A stretch of DNA of 64,000 nucleotides, taken from the NCBI GenBank assembly GCA_028681335.1, contig JAQUIT010000002.1, forward strand, positions 310,001 through 374,000, in the 5' to 3' direction. Origin of the DNA: Desulfuromonadaceae bacterium (GTDB lineage: Bacteria > Desulfobacterota > Desulfuromonadia > Geobacterales > Pseudopelobacteraceae). Shown here one piece after another: positions 20,534 to 30,849 of the stretch (position 1 is the stretch's first letter; each line of letters begins with the position of its first letter). Position numbers and translations under genes: made by a program. The notes beneath the pieces were generated by a model, which saw only the letters and a list, made by a program, of their open reading frames with translations, searched no databases and was not told the origin of the DNA.

Positions 20534-21910
20534 TTATCGGTACTCACGGCAGGCCGTGACAAAAGATGCAGCGATGGTGCGGTTGCTGCCGAAATGTTGG
20601 TGAATGTACGACCCCAGGCAGTTCCGTACGTGGAACCCTTCCTCCCCCAGGACAACTCCCTTTCGTGAAACCTGATAACAGCGCCCAACCCTTTCCGGCA
20701 TCGGACCGATCTCCGAATAGTGAAACTCATGCCCCCGGACGACAGCCCCTTTCGTGCCGATGAGGGCTGACTCTGTCAGCTCTACCTCCCGGTAGCCGAG
20801 CGCCTTGCGCCGGGGGAGCATCCGGCAGCGAACCGGGAAAATTCCCACAAAATCTGCTGATGACTGGTTCCCGGATGCGTCGATTCCCTCTGTAAGATAG
20901 ACAAATCCTCCGCACTCCGCATACACCGGCATATCTGCCGCCACGGCGGTCCGCAGGGAATCTTTCATGCCGACATTCTTGCCCAGTTTGTCCGCATACA
21001 GCTCCGGGTATCCTCCGGGCAGATAGATGCCGTGAATATCCGGTGGCAGTGCGGCATCCTCAAGCGGTGAGAAAAAGAGGAGTTCTGCCCCGGCTTCCCG
21101 CAACAGGCGCAGGTTGTCTTCGTACATGAAGCAGAAAGCCTGGTCGCGGGCTACGGCAACGGTAACCGCCGGTTCGTCACTCCCTGAGGTTTGCGTACAG
21201 ACAGCGGCTTCAGGTGAAACGATGGCCAGCCCCTTCAGCCCCTCCAGATCAAGACAACGCTCGGCCATAGCTGCCAGCCGTTCGATAAATTCGTCAGCTA
21301 GAGGGTTGTCCTCTGCAGTAACCAAACCCAGGTGGCGTGATGGAATAGCCAGTGCCTCATCGCGGGGGATGCAACCGAAACAGGGTATTTCGGCACAATG
21401 GCTTGCAAGCGCATCCCTGAGGAGCTGTGCATGATGTTCGCTCCCCACGTTGTTGAATATGACCCCGCCGATCCTGATCTGTGGATCAAACCCGGCAAAG
21501 CCTTTTACGAGTGCTGCGGCACTGGCCGCCATGCCGCGGGCGTTAACAACCAGCACAACCGGCGCTCCGGTTATGGAGGCGATCTGGGCGCTGCTACCGT
21601 CCCGGGAAGATGCACCGATGCCGTCAAAAAGTCCCATTACCCCTTCGATGACGGCGATTGCCCCACCGGTCAGCGAGGCTGCAAACGTCTCACGCACAAA
21701 CTCCTCGGGGCACATCCAGGCATCCAGGTTGATCGAAGGGGACCCGGTCACCAGGCGGTGGTAGCCGGGGTCGATAAAATCCGGCCCGCATTTGAACGGG
21801 GCCACCACTTCCCCCTGCCGCATCAGCGCCGCCATGATCGCGAGGCTGACGGTGGTCTTGCCGCTGCCACTCTGCGGAGCAGAGACCAGAAAGCCATGTA
21901 GGGCATTCAT
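20534..21910 (-). CDS. cbiA: cobyrinate a,c-diamide synthase
   Basis: The protein has 458 residues. The N-terminal half is a P-loop synthase with [16 protein letters not shown]. The C-terminal half is a class I glutamine amidotransferase with the nucleophile in [10 protein letters not shown] and the HEFHYSE motif typical of CbiA/CobB. It amidates cobyrinate in cobalamin synthesis. Its start overlaps the stop of the tonB-like gene upstream by 4 bases, so the two are coupled. No other cobalamin gene and no cobalamin riboswitch is visible nearby. Confidence 0.95.
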   Translation of the reverse strand: MNALHGFLVSAPQSGSGKTTVSLAIMAALMRQGEVVAPFKCGPDFIDPGYHRLVTGSPSINLDAWMCPEEFVRETFAASLTGGAIAVIEGVMGLFDGIGASSRDGSSAQIASITGAPVVLVVNARGMAASAAALVKGFAGFDPQIRIGGVIFNNVGSEHHAQLLRDALASHCAEIPCFGCIPRDEALAIPSRHLGLVTAEDNPLADEFIERLAAMAERCLDLEGLKGLAIVSPEAAVCTQTSGSDEPAVTVAVARDQAFCFMYEDNLRLLREAGAELLFFSPLEDAALPPDIHGIYLPGGYPELYADKLGKNVGMKDSLRTAVAADMPVYAECGGFVYLTEGIDASGNQSSADFVGIFPVRCRMLPRRKALGYREVELTESALIGTKGAVVRGHEFHYSEIGPMPERVGRCYQVSRKGVVLGEEGFHVRNCLGSYIHQHFGSNRTIAASFVTACREYR

Positions 21911-22752
21911 CGCAGTGACCTTCTTGAACCGCCATACTGAAAAAACGCAATCAGATGGAACTCTTCCTTGTTGTATCCTTTGGGGAATCCCCCTACGGGG
22001 CCAATGGCCCGCAGAGTGCGCAGTACCTCTTCGTCCAGTATCCTGGCGCCGGAACTCTCCAGTTGCACGATGTTGGTGATTTCACCGCGGCGGTTGAAGG
22101 TGATCCGCACCGGTGTAATCCCTTCTATGCCCTTCATGGCGGCTTCCTGAGGGTAGCGCCAGACGCCGTAGATTGCCCCTTCGAAACGGCGCAGGAATGA
22201 GCCGAATACGATGTCATCGCTGTTAAGAAAGCGGGTGTCACCTTCGGCAATATCGTTTTCAAATTTGCGGCGATAGCTGTCTTCCAGTCGCGCCAAACGG
22301 CGTGCCCCGGGAAACAGGTTCGGCACCGCTGTTTGCTGCTGCGGAGTTGCTCTGGTTTTGGGTTTCAGCAGGCTGGCAGTAGAAGAACCGGGAGTGACGG
22401 GGGGCTGTTCGGCGGCCGTCCGGGACGCTCCGGGTGCCGTGGCTGCCGGTGAAGATTGTGTCGGAGCGGTCTGCTTTTCAACCGCCTGAAAATCTTGTGG
22501 TGCGTTGCCGCGTGGTGCGCTCTCTTTGGTGACCCGGACACGCTGTTCAGAGCGCCGCTTGGTGACCTGCTGATGTTGTTCGACCGGCTGTTTTGTCTCC
22601 GGCATCTGCTGCAGGTCGATAAAAACCGGCTCCTTTGGAGCTGTCTGCGGTGACGCAGGATAATAGTAGAGTGCGGCAATAACTCCGATGTGAAGAAGGA
22701 GAGAGAGGGCCAGAAGGTAAATAAAAGTTTTTTCAATATATCGATCAGGCAT
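21907..22752 (-). CDS. TonB-family energy transducer
   Basis: The protein has 281 residues with one N-terminal membrane helix ([22 protein letters not shown]), a Pro/Thr/Gln-rich periplasmic linker (about 35-150) and a C-terminal TonB_C domain ([17 protein letters not shown], then [17 protein letters not shown]). It would pass proton-motive energy to outer-membrane receptors. The coupling with cbiA hints at a role in corrinoid uptake, which is inference. No exbB, exbD or receptor gene is next to it. Confidence 0.9.
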   Translation of the reverse strand: MPDRYIEKTFIYLLALSLLLHIGVIAALYYYPASPQTAPKEPVFIDLQQMPETKQPVEQHQQVTKRRSEQRVRVTKESAPRGNAPQDFQAVEKQTAPTQSSPAATAPGASRTAAEQPPVTPGSSTASLLKPKTRATPQQQTAVPNLFPGARRLARLEDSYRRKFENDIAEGDTRFLNSDDIVFGSFLRRFEGAIYGVWRYPQEAAMKGIEGITPVRITFNRRGEITNIVQLESSGARILDEEVLRTLRAIGPVGGFPKGYNKEEFHLIAFFQYGGSRRSLR

Positions 22753-22805
22753 TGATTAAGATCTTTTCAAGCTGCTGAGTAATGTGACGGTTCGAATTAA
22801 ACCGG

Positions 22806-23642
22806 TTAATATGTTTGTACCGTTTCCTGGGTGTACTCGCGATGAGATTCGGTCTGCGAGCTGGTCTCCGCGCGCAGGAAGGCAAGTATTTCTTTGAGGC
22901 TTTCCAGGATATTCTGTTCTCCCTTGGGAAATTCCCGCGGGTCGAGCTCGAGCGTAACCGTACTCTGGTATTCCGTGTTGCGCAAGTGATTGAGGAAACG
23001 GGTCAACGGCAGTATCCCATGCCCGGGAAGAAGGTGCTCGCGGCCATGACCATAGTCTGAAAAGTGGATATTGAGAATTCTGTCAGAGTCGTAACAGAGG
23101 AAAAAGTCGTTAATAAAATCCGTTTTTCCCGAGCCGATATGGGTACAGTCAAACGTCATATACAGGTTGTGATCGCGAATAAAGTCAACCAATCGCTGTA
23201 TGTTTGAGAGGATGTTGGGGTTGATCTTCCACTTTCCGACCCACGGCATGTTTTCCATGGCAATAGCCACTTTCCCGCCTAGCCCGAGTTCCTGTTGATA
23301 GTCGTGTATGCTGTAGAGCCAACGCCAGAAACCGAGCTCTAATCCCATCCAGGAGGGGGGGTGGAAATTTACCAGCGGGATGTCGCAGGTGGCAGCCAGC
23401 TCAATGGAAAGTTTAAGTGAGTCAATAGGACCACCCCAGCCATCCAGTTCCATAAACGGTGAGTGGATGGAATGGATCGGAATAATTTCCTGAAGAGACC
23501 GTATCAGTTTGGCGGAGTTGATCCGTTGGAAATCCTGGTTGATGATGAGCTCAACGCCATCAAATCCGGACTCTGCAGCCAACTCGAACACCCTTTGCAG
23601 TGGCAGGGTAAAGAGGCTGCCGGTTGAGAGCGATAAAATCAT
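22806..23642 (-). CDS. sugar phosphate isomerase/epimerase-like TIM-barrel protein
   Basis: A 278-residue protein of the AP-endonuclease-2/xylose-isomerase-like superfamily: ESGFDGVELIIN near the start, IHSIHSPF, PLVNFHPP, AMENMPW, FDCTHIGSG and NIHFSDYGHGREHLLPGHG carry the His, Glu and Asp metal ligands spread along the barrel. The real reaction is unknown. It begins 6 bases after the stop of the DUF294 gene. Confidence 0.85.
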   Translation of the reverse strand: MILSLSTGSLFTLPLQRVFELAAESGFDGVELIINQDFQRINSAKLIRSLQEIIPIHSIHSPFMELDGWGGPIDSLKLSIELAATCDIPLVNFHPPSWMGLELGFWRWLYSIHDYQQELGLGGKVAIAMENMPWVGKWKINPNILSNIQRLVDFIRDHNLYMTFDCTHIGSGKTDFINDFFLCYDSDRILNIHFSDYGHGREHLLPGHGILPLTRFLNHLRNTEYQSTVTLELDPREFPKGEQNILESLKEILAFLRAETSSQTESHREYTQETVQTY

Positions 23643-23648
23643 GGGACG

Positions 23649-24884
23649 CTAGTCCCCCATTCCGGAGAAGGTGACTGCAACGTGTCGCTGGATGGTGGCT
23701 ACAGCCTCAAGCGAGGCTTTCAGCGACTGGCGTTGACCGAGCGACAGTTCTCCAGGATTCAGGAGCAAAGATTGGTGTGTATGACCGGCTATACTGAGAG
23801 ACTGCTCATGCCGCAGGCGAAGCTCATGGATGCAATACCAGGCTTCCAGCATTTTTTCAGCCAGATCGACATCCAGCTCACGTCGTTTCAGCAGATCGTA
23901 GATTCTGTCGCAGCTGCTGGTTGCGCTGCTCCCCTTTATCAGCGCCAGTGCTGAAAGAGCTGCGGAAAGGGGGAGCAGGCCGTGGTCCAACAGGCGGAAC
24001 AGACCCCGCCCGTCCCCACTGCGCTCCAGTTTTAACCCTCCCATCACACCGATGCCGTTTGAAAGCGATTCCATTCTTTCGACCAGATTAGCCTGAGCCG
24101 CGCGACTCCCTCGCAGGGTGGCAAGAACCCGCTCCTTCAGTTTATGAGCGAGATCTTCATCCGGAGTCAGTGAATATTGGTCTGCCAGGCGCAGCACGTT
24201 AATCAAGTCGTCCGGATCCGTATGGTACAGAGCATCATCGCAGCGTTGCTGCCACTCTGAAAGGCTGCCGCGCCATTCCGGATTGCGCGGAGAGACGACC
24301 GGGTCGATCACCAGGCCGATCTCTTCAAATTCCGCATGCACGGCATGGCTGTACCGGTTGATGGTCTGGAGTTGAGCCCCGGAGATTTCCTCATGAACCA
24401 GCAGCAGTTGAAGCTGGCAGAAGGGGGAATATTCACAGCGTCCCGCCGGTCCGAGCGCCACCAGTGCCATTTTGGGGAGATTGCCGGCAAGCGGTCCGAG
24501 CTGATCAGCGGAGTGGGTCATAACGGCGCGGCCGAGCAAGCTCATGAACTCCATGCTCTTCTGGTAGAATGCGGGGGCAGAGTGGAATACATCCATATGG
24601 CGGTAGAGCGTGGCGTAATATTCGCTGGTCAGCTCTTTCAGCCGCACTGTCGGCGGGGCTGTTGCAACTTCATCCAGCAGGGTATCCAACTTCAGCAGGA
24701 TTTTTTTATGTGCTGTGGACAGTTCTTCGAGCGCAGCCAGGCTCTCTGAAAAAACACCTTGAGCTCCGATAGTACGATCAGAACCGGCACGATCCAGCAG
24801 GTGTTGCCGATACTTGGCAGAAAAATCTTCGGTCGCCCGCCAGGCGGTGACGTCATTACTTTTTGCAGAGAGGAGGGCGCCCAT
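23649..24884 (-). CDS. DUF294-type putative nucleotidyltransferase
   Basis: The protein has about 411 residues from the ATG at 24884, whose TAATG overlaps the stop of the symporter gene; a TTG at 24899 is the alternative. The middle (MALVALGPAGRCEYSPFCQLQLLLVHEE) is a DUF294 nucleotidyltransferase-like domain related to the GlnD N-terminus, although the usual GSxxR-x-E motif is modified to GPAGRCEYSP. The C-terminal half is a DUF294_C-type helical domain. The CBS domains usual for the family are missing. Genes of this type often accompany VC_2705-like symporters, as here, and may regulate them. Confidence 0.82.
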   Translation of the reverse strand: MGALLSAKSNDVTAWRATEDFSAKYRQHLLDRAGSDRTIGAQGVFSESLAALEELSTAHKKILLKLDTLLDEVATAPPTVRLKELTSEYYATLYRHMDVFHSAPAFYQKSMEFMSLLGRAVMTHSADQLGPLAGNLPKMALVALGPAGRCEYSPFCQLQLLLVHEEISGAQLQTINRYSHAVHAEFEEIGLVIDPVVSPRNPEWRGSLSEWQQRCDDALYHTDPDDLINVLRLADQYSLTPDEDLAHKLKERVLATLRGSRAAQANLVERMESLSNGIGVMGGLKLERSGDGRGLFRLLDHGLLPLSAALSALALIKGSSATSSCDRIYDLLKRRELDVDLAEKMLEAWYCIHELRLRHEQSLSIAGHTHQSLLLNPGELSLGQRQSLKASLEAVATIQRHVAVTFSGMGD

Positions 24885-26413
24885 TACTCTTCGTGGCAAT
24901 CATGCACATCCCGGCTTACGAAGAGCCGGATGGCGGCAGATGGTGGTGTGGTCAGTAATGATGTGACAATCATGACGATCATGACCAGTGGCGCACCGAT
25001 GAACGCGGATGATGTGAGCGGAAACAGCTGCGATACGAGCGGCAGGCTGTCGCCGGCGATAAAAGGGGCAAAGCTGATGACCAGTCCGGTCAGCATGCCG
25101 CATATGGCCCCGGCAGCATTGGCCCGCGGCCACCAGATTCCGAGCAGGAAGGCCGGGAAGATGGTGTTGCCGGCCACTGCAAAGGCAAGTGCGGCGATCT
25201 CGGCGATCATCCCCCACGGTTGCAAGGTCAGCACCATTACAACTGCGGCCAGAAGCAGAAAAAAACCTTTCGCGGCGTAGGATTTATCACGTTCGGTGGC
25301 TTTCGGGTTGATCAGGCGCGGGTAGATATCATATGAAAACGAGGCTGAACCGGTCATCAACAGTCCGGCGGCGGTCGAAAAGGCGGCGCTCATGCCGCCG
25401 GCGGCCAGGAGCCCGATCGCCCAGGTCGGCAGTCCTCCCAGGCTGGCTGCGGTGAGTACTACCATGTCGGCGGCATCGGCACCCCCCGCATAGAGTCTCA
25501 TGCCGTTGCGTGCTTCAAAAAGCCGGGTAAGCACACCGTAGGCCGGTGCAGACCAGTAAATCAGGGCGATGAAAAACAGTCCCCAGACGACTCCCCAGCG
25601 GGCGTCCCGCATGCCGGGAACCACGTAGAAGCGGGAGAGTACGTGCGGCAGTCCGGCTGTGCCGAACATCAGGGTAAAGCAGAGGGCAAACCACTCGAAC
25701 AGGGAGGTGTTGGCAAACGGCTCCGAACAGTTGAAGCCGAACTGCTGCTGCAGTTCGCCAATGGCGGCCCCGTAGCCGAACTGGGGCAGTATCCAGAAGT
25801 AGCCCAGCTTGCGCGTCAGTAACATCAATGGCAGAATAAAGGTGATGATCAGTACGAAATATTGCAGTTTCTGGTTGCGGACCACTCCCAGCATTCCGGA
25901 AACGACGACGAATGATACTGCCAGTGAAGCGCCGACAATAACCGCAGGAAGATAGGCGATTCCGAACAGCCAGGAAACCAGCAGGGCGATGCCGCGAAAC
26001 TGGGCAACACAGTAGATGATCGTTATGATGATGGAGATCAGTGCCGCCAGGGTGCGGGCCGTGTCGGATTCGTAGCGGAAACCGACAAAATCCGGTGCCG
26101 TGAATTTGCCAAACCTTCTTATCTGGGTGGCCATCAGCACCAGCAGCAGAACATATCCCCCGGTCCAGCCAACCACGTAGGCCATGCCAAAATAGCCTTT
26201 CACATAAAACACACCGGCCAGGCCGAGGAAGCTTCCGGCGCTCATCCAGTTGCTGGCTATGCCGGCTCCGATACCGACCCGTCCGGTATAGCTGCCGTTG
26301 AAACCATATTCCGAACTCTGTCTGGTTCGTTTGCGCAGCCCGGAAAAGATGAAAAGCGCAAACATGCTTGCCACAATGGTTAATGGCACGAGCTGGACTA
26401 TACCGTCTGTCAT
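24884..26413 (-). CDS. sodium/solute symporter, VC_2705 subfamily
   Basis: The protein has 509 residues and about 13 membrane segments. SSEYGFNGSYTGRVGIGAGIASNWMSAGSFLG near the N-terminus and the GMSAAFSTAAGLLMTGSASFSYD segment are typical of SSF acetate-type carriers. It likely imports acetate or a similar small acid with sodium. The 115-residue DUF4212 subunit ends exactly one base before its ATG, and the DUF294 gene overlaps its stop; the three form one operon. Confidence 0.93.
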   Translation of the reverse strand: MTDGIVQLVPLTIVASMFALFIFSGLRKRTRQSSEYGFNGSYTGRVGIGAGIASNWMSAGSFLGLAGVFYVKGYFGMAYVVGWTGGYVLLLVLMATQIRRFGKFTAPDFVGFRYESDTARTLAALISIIITIIYCVAQFRGIALLVSWLFGIAYLPAVIVGASLAVSFVVVSGMLGVVRNQKLQYFVLIITFILPLMLLTRKLGYFWILPQFGYGAAIGELQQQFGFNCSEPFANTSLFEWFALCFTLMFGTAGLPHVLSRFYVVPGMRDARWGVVWGLFFIALIYWSAPAYGVLTRLFEARNGMRLYAGGADAADMVVLTAASLGGLPTWAIGLLAAGGMSAAFSTAAGLLMTGSASFSYDIYPRLINPKATERDKSYAAKGFFLLLAAVVMVLTLQPWGMIAEIAALAFAVAGNTIFPAFLLGIWWPRANAAGAICGMLTGLVISFAPFIAGDSLPLVSQLFPLTSSAFIGAPLVMIVMIVTSLLTTPPSAAIRLFVSRDVHDCHEE

Positions 26414-26761
26414 TTACTCGTCCTCCCCGCTGACCGGTTTGATGCGGAACCGGAGCGAACCTTCCGTTGATTGCTTTGCATGTCGGTCCATCCAGATGTT
26501 GAACAGCACACAGAGGATGATAAACCAGAGCGGTAAAAACTGGCCGGTCAGCCAGAATTGAAGCGGCAGGTTGAAAAAGGTCAGATTTTCGAGCAAGATT
26601 ATGGAATAGCTCGCTTCGAGAAAGTACGCGAAGAGCTGAAAGCCGACAATTGCAGCCAGCCACCCGAGCAGAATCAGCTTGATGACGCGGACCTCGCCGC
26701 GCATGGTTTTTCCGCGTGGTCTGAAAAAACTGAGATTATTGTGTGGAGATGTTTCCTTCAT
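26414..26761 (-). CDS. DUF4212 small symporter subunit
   Basis: A 115-residue protein with two membrane helices (VIKLILLGWLAAIVGFQLFAYF and PLQFWLTGQFLPLWFIILCVL). DUF4212 proteins nearly always precede a VC_2705-like sodium/solute symporter and are thought to form a complex with it. The stop codon abuts the symporter start (TAAATG). Confidence 0.92.
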   Translation of the reverse strand: MKETSPHNNLSFFRPRGKTMRGEVRVIKLILLGWLAAIVGFQLFAYFLEASYSIILLENLTFFNLPLQFWLTGQFLPLWFIILCVLFNIWMDRHAKQSTEGSLRFRIKPVSGEDE

Positions 26762-26782
26762 GATGCCTCCCGACTCGTAATC

Positions 26783-27397
26783 CTATTTTTTCCGGTAATG
26801 AACGTAGTATATCGGTTGCCCCAGATCCAGAAAGCGTCGCATATACTTTGAAATCGGATACCCCTCCAGGTGATGGCGGTAGGTGTCCGGGGCGAGCTGA
26901 TTGACAACACCGGGCTGAATGGCCATGAACTCGGCGACGTCCAGGCCGTAATCGACAAAGTCGGTGGCAAAATAGAAATCGGCCTCCGGTCGCATGAACT
27001 GTGACAGGTACGTTATAAACCCGGTATTGACCAGGCGTCTTTTCCGGTGACGCAATTTGGGCCAGGGGTCGGGACAGTTGATGATGACCATTCGCAGCGA
27101 TTCTGCCGGTATGCAGGCTTCGATAAAACTGCGTGCTTCAGCCCTGAGGACCCGCACGTTTTTGAGGTCGCTTTTGTCGATACGCTTACAGGTTTTTATG
27201 CATCCCTTATTGTAAAAATCAAGCGCAATAAAATTAAGGTTTGGGTGCTGAGCGGCCATCTGCAAGACAAAATCGCCGACGCCACAACCGATTTCCAATG
27301 CTAGGGGATTGTTGTTGCCGAATATCTCGCTCCACAACGGGGCGGGGTCGTTATCCTCCCACGGCAGGAATGTGGGGGATGAGTTGGGGATAAGCAT
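26783..27397 (-). CDS. trmB: tRNA (guanine-N7)-methyltransferase
   Basis: A 204-residue class I methyltransferase. [12 protein letters not shown] binds S-adenosylmethionine, and [16 protein letters not shown] is the TrmB active-site signature, with the conserved Asp-Pro-Trp-Pro-Lys core. It makes m7G46 in tRNA. It reads into the symporter operon on the same strand, but the 21-base gap carries no clear terminator. Confidence 0.95.
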   Translation of the reverse strand: MLIPNSSPTFLPWEDNDPAPLWSEIFGNNNPLALEIGCGVGDFVLQMAAQHPNLNFIALDFYNKGCIKTCKRIDKSDLKNVRVLRAEARSFIEACIPAESLRMVIINCPDPWPKLRHRKRRLVNTGFITYLSQFMRPEADFYFATDFVDYGLDVAEFMAIQPGVVNQLAPDTYRHHLEGYPISKYMRRFLDLGQPIYYVHYRKK

Positions 27398-27538
27398 GTA
27401 CGGTCCTTAGTCGGTTTAGTAAGCGGTTCTCCGCAGCTATCAGGCAGAAAACGATTCGTTGGTGTATCCACCCAATTTCAGGGGCTGGTTAAAATTGTGT
27501 GACTATAGCATGTCTTGCGGGCTGGCGGGAGGGATTTT

Positions 27539-28135
27539 TCATCCGCATGCTTCGTGCCGGGGGCACCAGATCAGGTGATCATTAACCATGCCGGTAGCCT
27601 GCATGAAGGCATAGCAGATTGTCGAGCCGACAAAACGGAAGCCCAGCCGCTTCAGCTCTTTGCTCATGGTGTCTGATAGAGGTGTGCTTGCAGGGATTTC
27701 GGACATTTCCTTCCAGCAGTTGAGGATCGGCTCGCCATCCACAAAACTCCAGAGATAACTGTCGAGGCTGTCATGGATATTTTGAACTTTAAGTACGGCT
27801 TGAGCATTGGTGATCGTTGAAGCGATTTTGAGGCGGTTGCGGATGATTGCGGAATCAGCCATAAGCCTGGTTACATCGGCATCGTTGAAAACGGCTACCT
27901 TTTGAGGGTCAAACCCGGCAAACGCCCTGCGGTAACCCTCCCGCTTTCTTAAAACCGTAAGCCACGACAAGCCTGCCTGAGCCCCTTCCAGCGTCAACAT
28001 CTCGAACAGGCGGGTGTCGTCATGGAGTGGCACCCCCCACTCAAAGTCGTGATAGTCCCTGTAGAGCGGGTCTTCCCCGCACCATGGGCAGCGGCGTGGT
28101 GTCCCCGGTATCTCAGTTGATGGTAATAATTGCAT
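27539..28135 (-). CDS. tag: DNA-3-methyladenine glycosylase I
   Basis: The protein has 198 residues from the ATG at 28135 (longer frame to 28174). RCPWCGEDPLYRDYHDFEWG at the N-terminus and CPRHEAC at the C-terminus supply the zinc Cys and His of Tag; GLSWLTVLRKRE and LGFRFVGSTICYAFMQATG are the helix-hairpin-helix glycosylase core. It removes 3-methyladenine from DNA. The start overlaps the end of the DsrE-like gene by about 20 bases. Confidence 0.95.
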   Translation of the reverse strand: MQLLPSTEIPGTPRRCPWCGEDPLYRDYHDFEWGVPLHDDTRLFEMLTLEGAQAGLSWLTVLRKREGYRRAFAGFDPQKVAVFNDADVTRLMADSAIIRNRLKIASTITNAQAVLKVQNIHDSLDSYLWSFVDGEPILNCWKEMSEIPASTPLSDTMSKELKRLGFRFVGSTICYAFMQATGMVNDHLIWCPRHEACG

Positions 28136-28583
28136 AACCACGATTTTGGTAGCCGATAAACGAAAGCATGACATTGGCCACCAGTTTTACTTCGGGAATT
28201 ATGGTGGCATTGTCAACCTTGAAAATACGGGTGGCCACGGCACAGACTTCGATGCGCACCCCCTTTTTTACCAGGTTGCGGATGAGCGCATGCGCCTCTT
28301 CGTCAATCACGCCGCTGGTCAGCTGTTTGACCCCGGGGCCGCGAAAAGATACGACCATCTTGGGTTTGACACCATCTGCCACGATCCCTTCATAGGTTTC
28401 ATCAATGAGTTTCAGGTTGAAGATCAATTTCTCCTGGTCCGGCACCCGCACGTCGAAGATGACTTTGGCGGTTTTAAGCCCTGCAAAGGGCCTGTCGCCG
28501 TTGTCAGTCTTTTGTGCGGCCTGAAGCGGCAGGGAGAATAGCGTGACAAAAGCAATCAACATGATGACTGTTCTGGTGACCAT
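28113..28583 (-). CDS. periplasmic DsrE/DsrF-like protein
   Basis: A 156-residue protein with a signal peptide (MVTRTVIMLIAFVTLFSLPLQA, cleaved after AQA-like sequence) and a DsrE-like fold: FDVRVPDQEKLIFNLKLI, then VVSFRGPGVK, and one Cys in RIEVCAVA, the usual site in this family. Members handle sulfur or act as soft scaffolds in the envelope; none is assigned to this subgroup. AAGGAGG precedes the ATG. Confidence 0.82.
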   Translation of the reverse strand: MVTRTVIMLIAFVTLFSLPLQAAQKTDNGDRPFAGLKTAKVIFDVRVPDQEKLIFNLKLIDETYEGIVADGVKPKMVVSFRGPGVKQLTSGVIDEEAHALIRNLVKKGVRIEVCAVATRIFKVDNATIIPEVKLVANVMLSFIGYQNRGYAIITIN

Positions 28584-28807
28584 GGTCTTTGCCTCCTTAA
28601 ATGATTCTGTTTGAACACGTTATCATTGTAGCAGAGAAACAATGAGCTGTAATTCAAAATGGATTGCCTGCCGGGCTTCTCCATGGTGACGCTGCTCTTT
28701 CTTTCACCGCTCCTGAATAAAAGCTGTGCGTTGTGCGGAATTCTTTGCTACTCTGATAAAAACAACCACAATATCATTCATTTTAGCTTTTATCAGGAGG
28801 GTTTCCG

Positions 28808-29815
28808 TTGAGTGTGACAACATATCTTCTTGTATTTGGTTTTGGGCTGGTGGCCGGCATGATAATTCTTTATATCTCCATGAAGATTCATTCCGGGGAG
28901 AATCTCGGAATCGTCGAGCTCGTACGCGGGCTCTTCTCATTGCTGCCAAGACGGTTTGGCCGGTCGGAGGAAGAGGTCTCAGAGCCTGCTTGTGAAAGTA
29001 CAGAGCCGGTGCAGGCGGTTGATCCGAGAGAGCAGAGTCTCTATGACTCCGCACAGACTATCAGGAATATACTCTTGACTCTGGCTGCCAATATTCAGCG
29101 CTCGGTCAAGGCGGCCAGCGATTCTTCGCTGGTGCTTGGCGACGTGAAAAGCACCATGAATACTTTGGAGCTGTCGCCGGATTTAAAAGATGCGCACTCT
29201 CTTTTAATGGCGGAGGTTGACCGGGTTATTTTAAGTAATGCGGTTTTGAAAAGCGAACTGGCCATTTCCCAGACGGTGCTGACAGAGCAGCAGGGGCAGA
29301 TTGAGGCCCTGCGTACGGCAGTCAGGATTGACGGCTTGACCCAGCTTGCAAATCGCACCTATTTTGATGAAAAACTGCATGAGATGATCGCGTTACGCAA
29401 GCGTTACGGCGACCCATTCTCTCTGATGATGATTGATCTTGATAACTTTAAGGAGATCAATGATTCGTACGGGCATCCGGCAGGCGACCGGATTCTGAAA
29501 GGGGTTGCTCTGAAGATCAAGGCCTCCCTGCGTGGCAGTGACTTCTTTGCCCGTTTTGGTGGCGATGAATATGCGGTTATCCTGGTCAAGACCGATGTCG
29601 AGGCGGCGACGGACGTTGCCTGGAAGCTTTGCGAAGAGGTGCGGGCAAGCCGCTTTATCCTGGATGCGGCTACGCTTTCCATGACACTTTCCATCGGGGT
29701 TGCCGAAGCTGACGGGAATGATACGGAGGAGATGCTGCTGGAACGGGCTGACGCTGCTTTATATCGCGCCAAAGCCGCCGGCCGCAACGGTGTATCCGTC
29801 GCCGAGGCAGGGTAA
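28808..29815 (+). CDS. membrane-anchored diguanylate cyclase
   Basis: The protein has 335 residues from a TTG start 7 bases after AGGAGG. One N-terminal membrane helix (TTYLLVFGFGLVAGMIILYI) precedes a coiled-coil region (about 75-160) and a GGDEF domain. The active-site loop is FARFGGDEYAVI. An RxxD inhibitory site (RGSD) lies 5 residues upstream, so product inhibition by c-di-GMP is expected. The motif GHPAGD retains the Asp that hybrid cGAMP-making Hypr cyclases replace with Ser, so it should make c-di-GMP. Its input signal is unknown. Confidence 0.93.
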   Translation: MSVTTYLLVFGFGLVAGMIILYISMKIHSGENLGIVELVRGLFSLLPRRFGRSEEEVSEPACESTEPVQAVDPREQSLYDSAQTIRNILLTLAANIQRSVKAASDSSLVLGDVKSTMNTLELSPDLKDAHSLLMAEVDRVILSNAVLKSELAISQTVLTEQQGQIEALRTAVRIDGLTQLANRTYFDEKLHEMIALRKRYGDPFSLMMIDLDNFKEINDSYGHPAGDRILKGVALKIKASLRGSDFFARFGGDEYAVILVKTDVEAATDVAWKLCEEVRASRFILDAATLSMTLSIGVAEADGNDTEEMLLERADAALYRAKAAGRNGVSVAEAG

Positions 29816-29841
29816 AAGAGTGTAGAAGGTCTCCATAGTTT

Positions 29842-29871
29842 TTGACTTCCCCCGCCCATCTGTGCTATAAA
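29842..29871 (+). promoter_or_regulatory. putative dapA promoter
   Basis: TTGACT and TATAAA, 18 bases apart, about 90 bases before the dapA start. Confidence 0.65.
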
Positions 29872-29963
29872 TATCCACTTTTTCATAAGCTGTGTCGTTT
29901 ATCGGCCAAGCAGCAGCAAAACGTCGTCGTTTTCTGTAAATTCAGCCAGGAGGTATTCTAATT

Positions 29964-30839
29964 ATGTTTAAAGGAAGCATTGTCGCTATTGTGACGCCAT
30001 TCAAGCAGGATGGCACGGTAGATTTCGAAAAACTCCGGGAGTTGGTCGAATTTCAGATTGAAAACGGCACCGATGCCATTGTTGCCTGTGGCACCACCGG
30101 CGAGTCATCTACGCTTGATAACGAAGAACATCTCGACGTCATCCGGGTTGTCTTCGAGCAGGCCAAAGGACGTGTCCCGGTTATTGCCGGCACCGGTTCA
30201 AACTCCACCGCCGAAGCAATCAACCTTACCCGCGAAGCGAAAGAGATGGGCGTTGATGGCGTGTTGCTGGTAACCCCCTACTACAACAAACCGACTCAGG
30301 AAGGTCTCTATCGTCACTACACCGCCATTGCCGATGCCGTTGATATCCCGCAGATACTGTACAATGTACCGGGCCGCACCGGCGTTAACCTGCTTCCCGA
30401 AACGGTGGCTCGTCTGGCACCGCACCGGAACATCGTGGCCATCAAAGAGGCAACCGGTTCTCTGCAGCAGGCATCCGAAGTGATCGCCCTCTGCGGCGGC
30501 CAGATTGATGTCTTCTCCGGTGACGACTTCATCACCTACCCGATGATGGCCTGCGGTGCTGTCGGTGTTATCTCGGTGCTGGCCAACATCATGCCGAAAA
30601 CTATCGGCGATCTGACCGACGCCTTCTTTGCCGGTGACCTGAAAAAAGCCCGTCAGCTGCATCTGGATACGCTGAAAATCGGCAACGCCATGTTCATTGA
30701 GTCGAATCCGATCCCGGTTAAGACCGCCCTCGGGTTGATGGGCAAATGCTCTGCCGAAGTAAGGTTGCCGCTCTGTGAGATGAGTGCCGGGAACAAGGCA
30801 AAGCTGGAAGCGATCATGAAGGAATACAAGCTTATTTAA
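29964..30839 (+). CDS. dapA: 4-hydroxy-tetrahydrodipicolinate synthase
   Basis: A 291-residue TIM barrel. ACGTTGESSTL binds pyruvate and substrate, YNVPGRTGVNL carries the catalytic Tyr, and IVAIKEATG has the Schiff-base lysine near residue 161. It condenses pyruvate with aspartate semialdehyde, the first step to lysine. AGGAGG precedes the ATG. dapB and dapL follow, separated by two repeat elements. Confidence 0.98.
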   Translation: MFKGSIVAIVTPFKQDGTVDFEKLRELVEFQIENGTDAIVACGTTGESSTLDNEEHLDVIRVVFEQAKGRVPVIAGTGSNSTAEAINLTREAKEMGVDGVLLVTPYYNKPTQEGLYRHYTAIADAVDIPQILYNVPGRTGVNLLPETVARLAPHRNIVAIKEATGSLQQASEVIALCGGQIDVFSGDDFITYPMMACGAVGVISVLANIMPKTIGDLTDAFFAGDLKKARQLHLDTLKIGNAMFIESNPIPVKTALGLMGKCSAEVRLPLCEMSAGNKAKLEAIMKEYKLI

Positions 30840-30849
30840 ATACAATTCA

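Noticed and set aside
22753..22805. Cobalamin riboswitch ahead of tonB-cbiA
   Set aside because: The gap is only 53 bases and contains no B12-box-like sequence.
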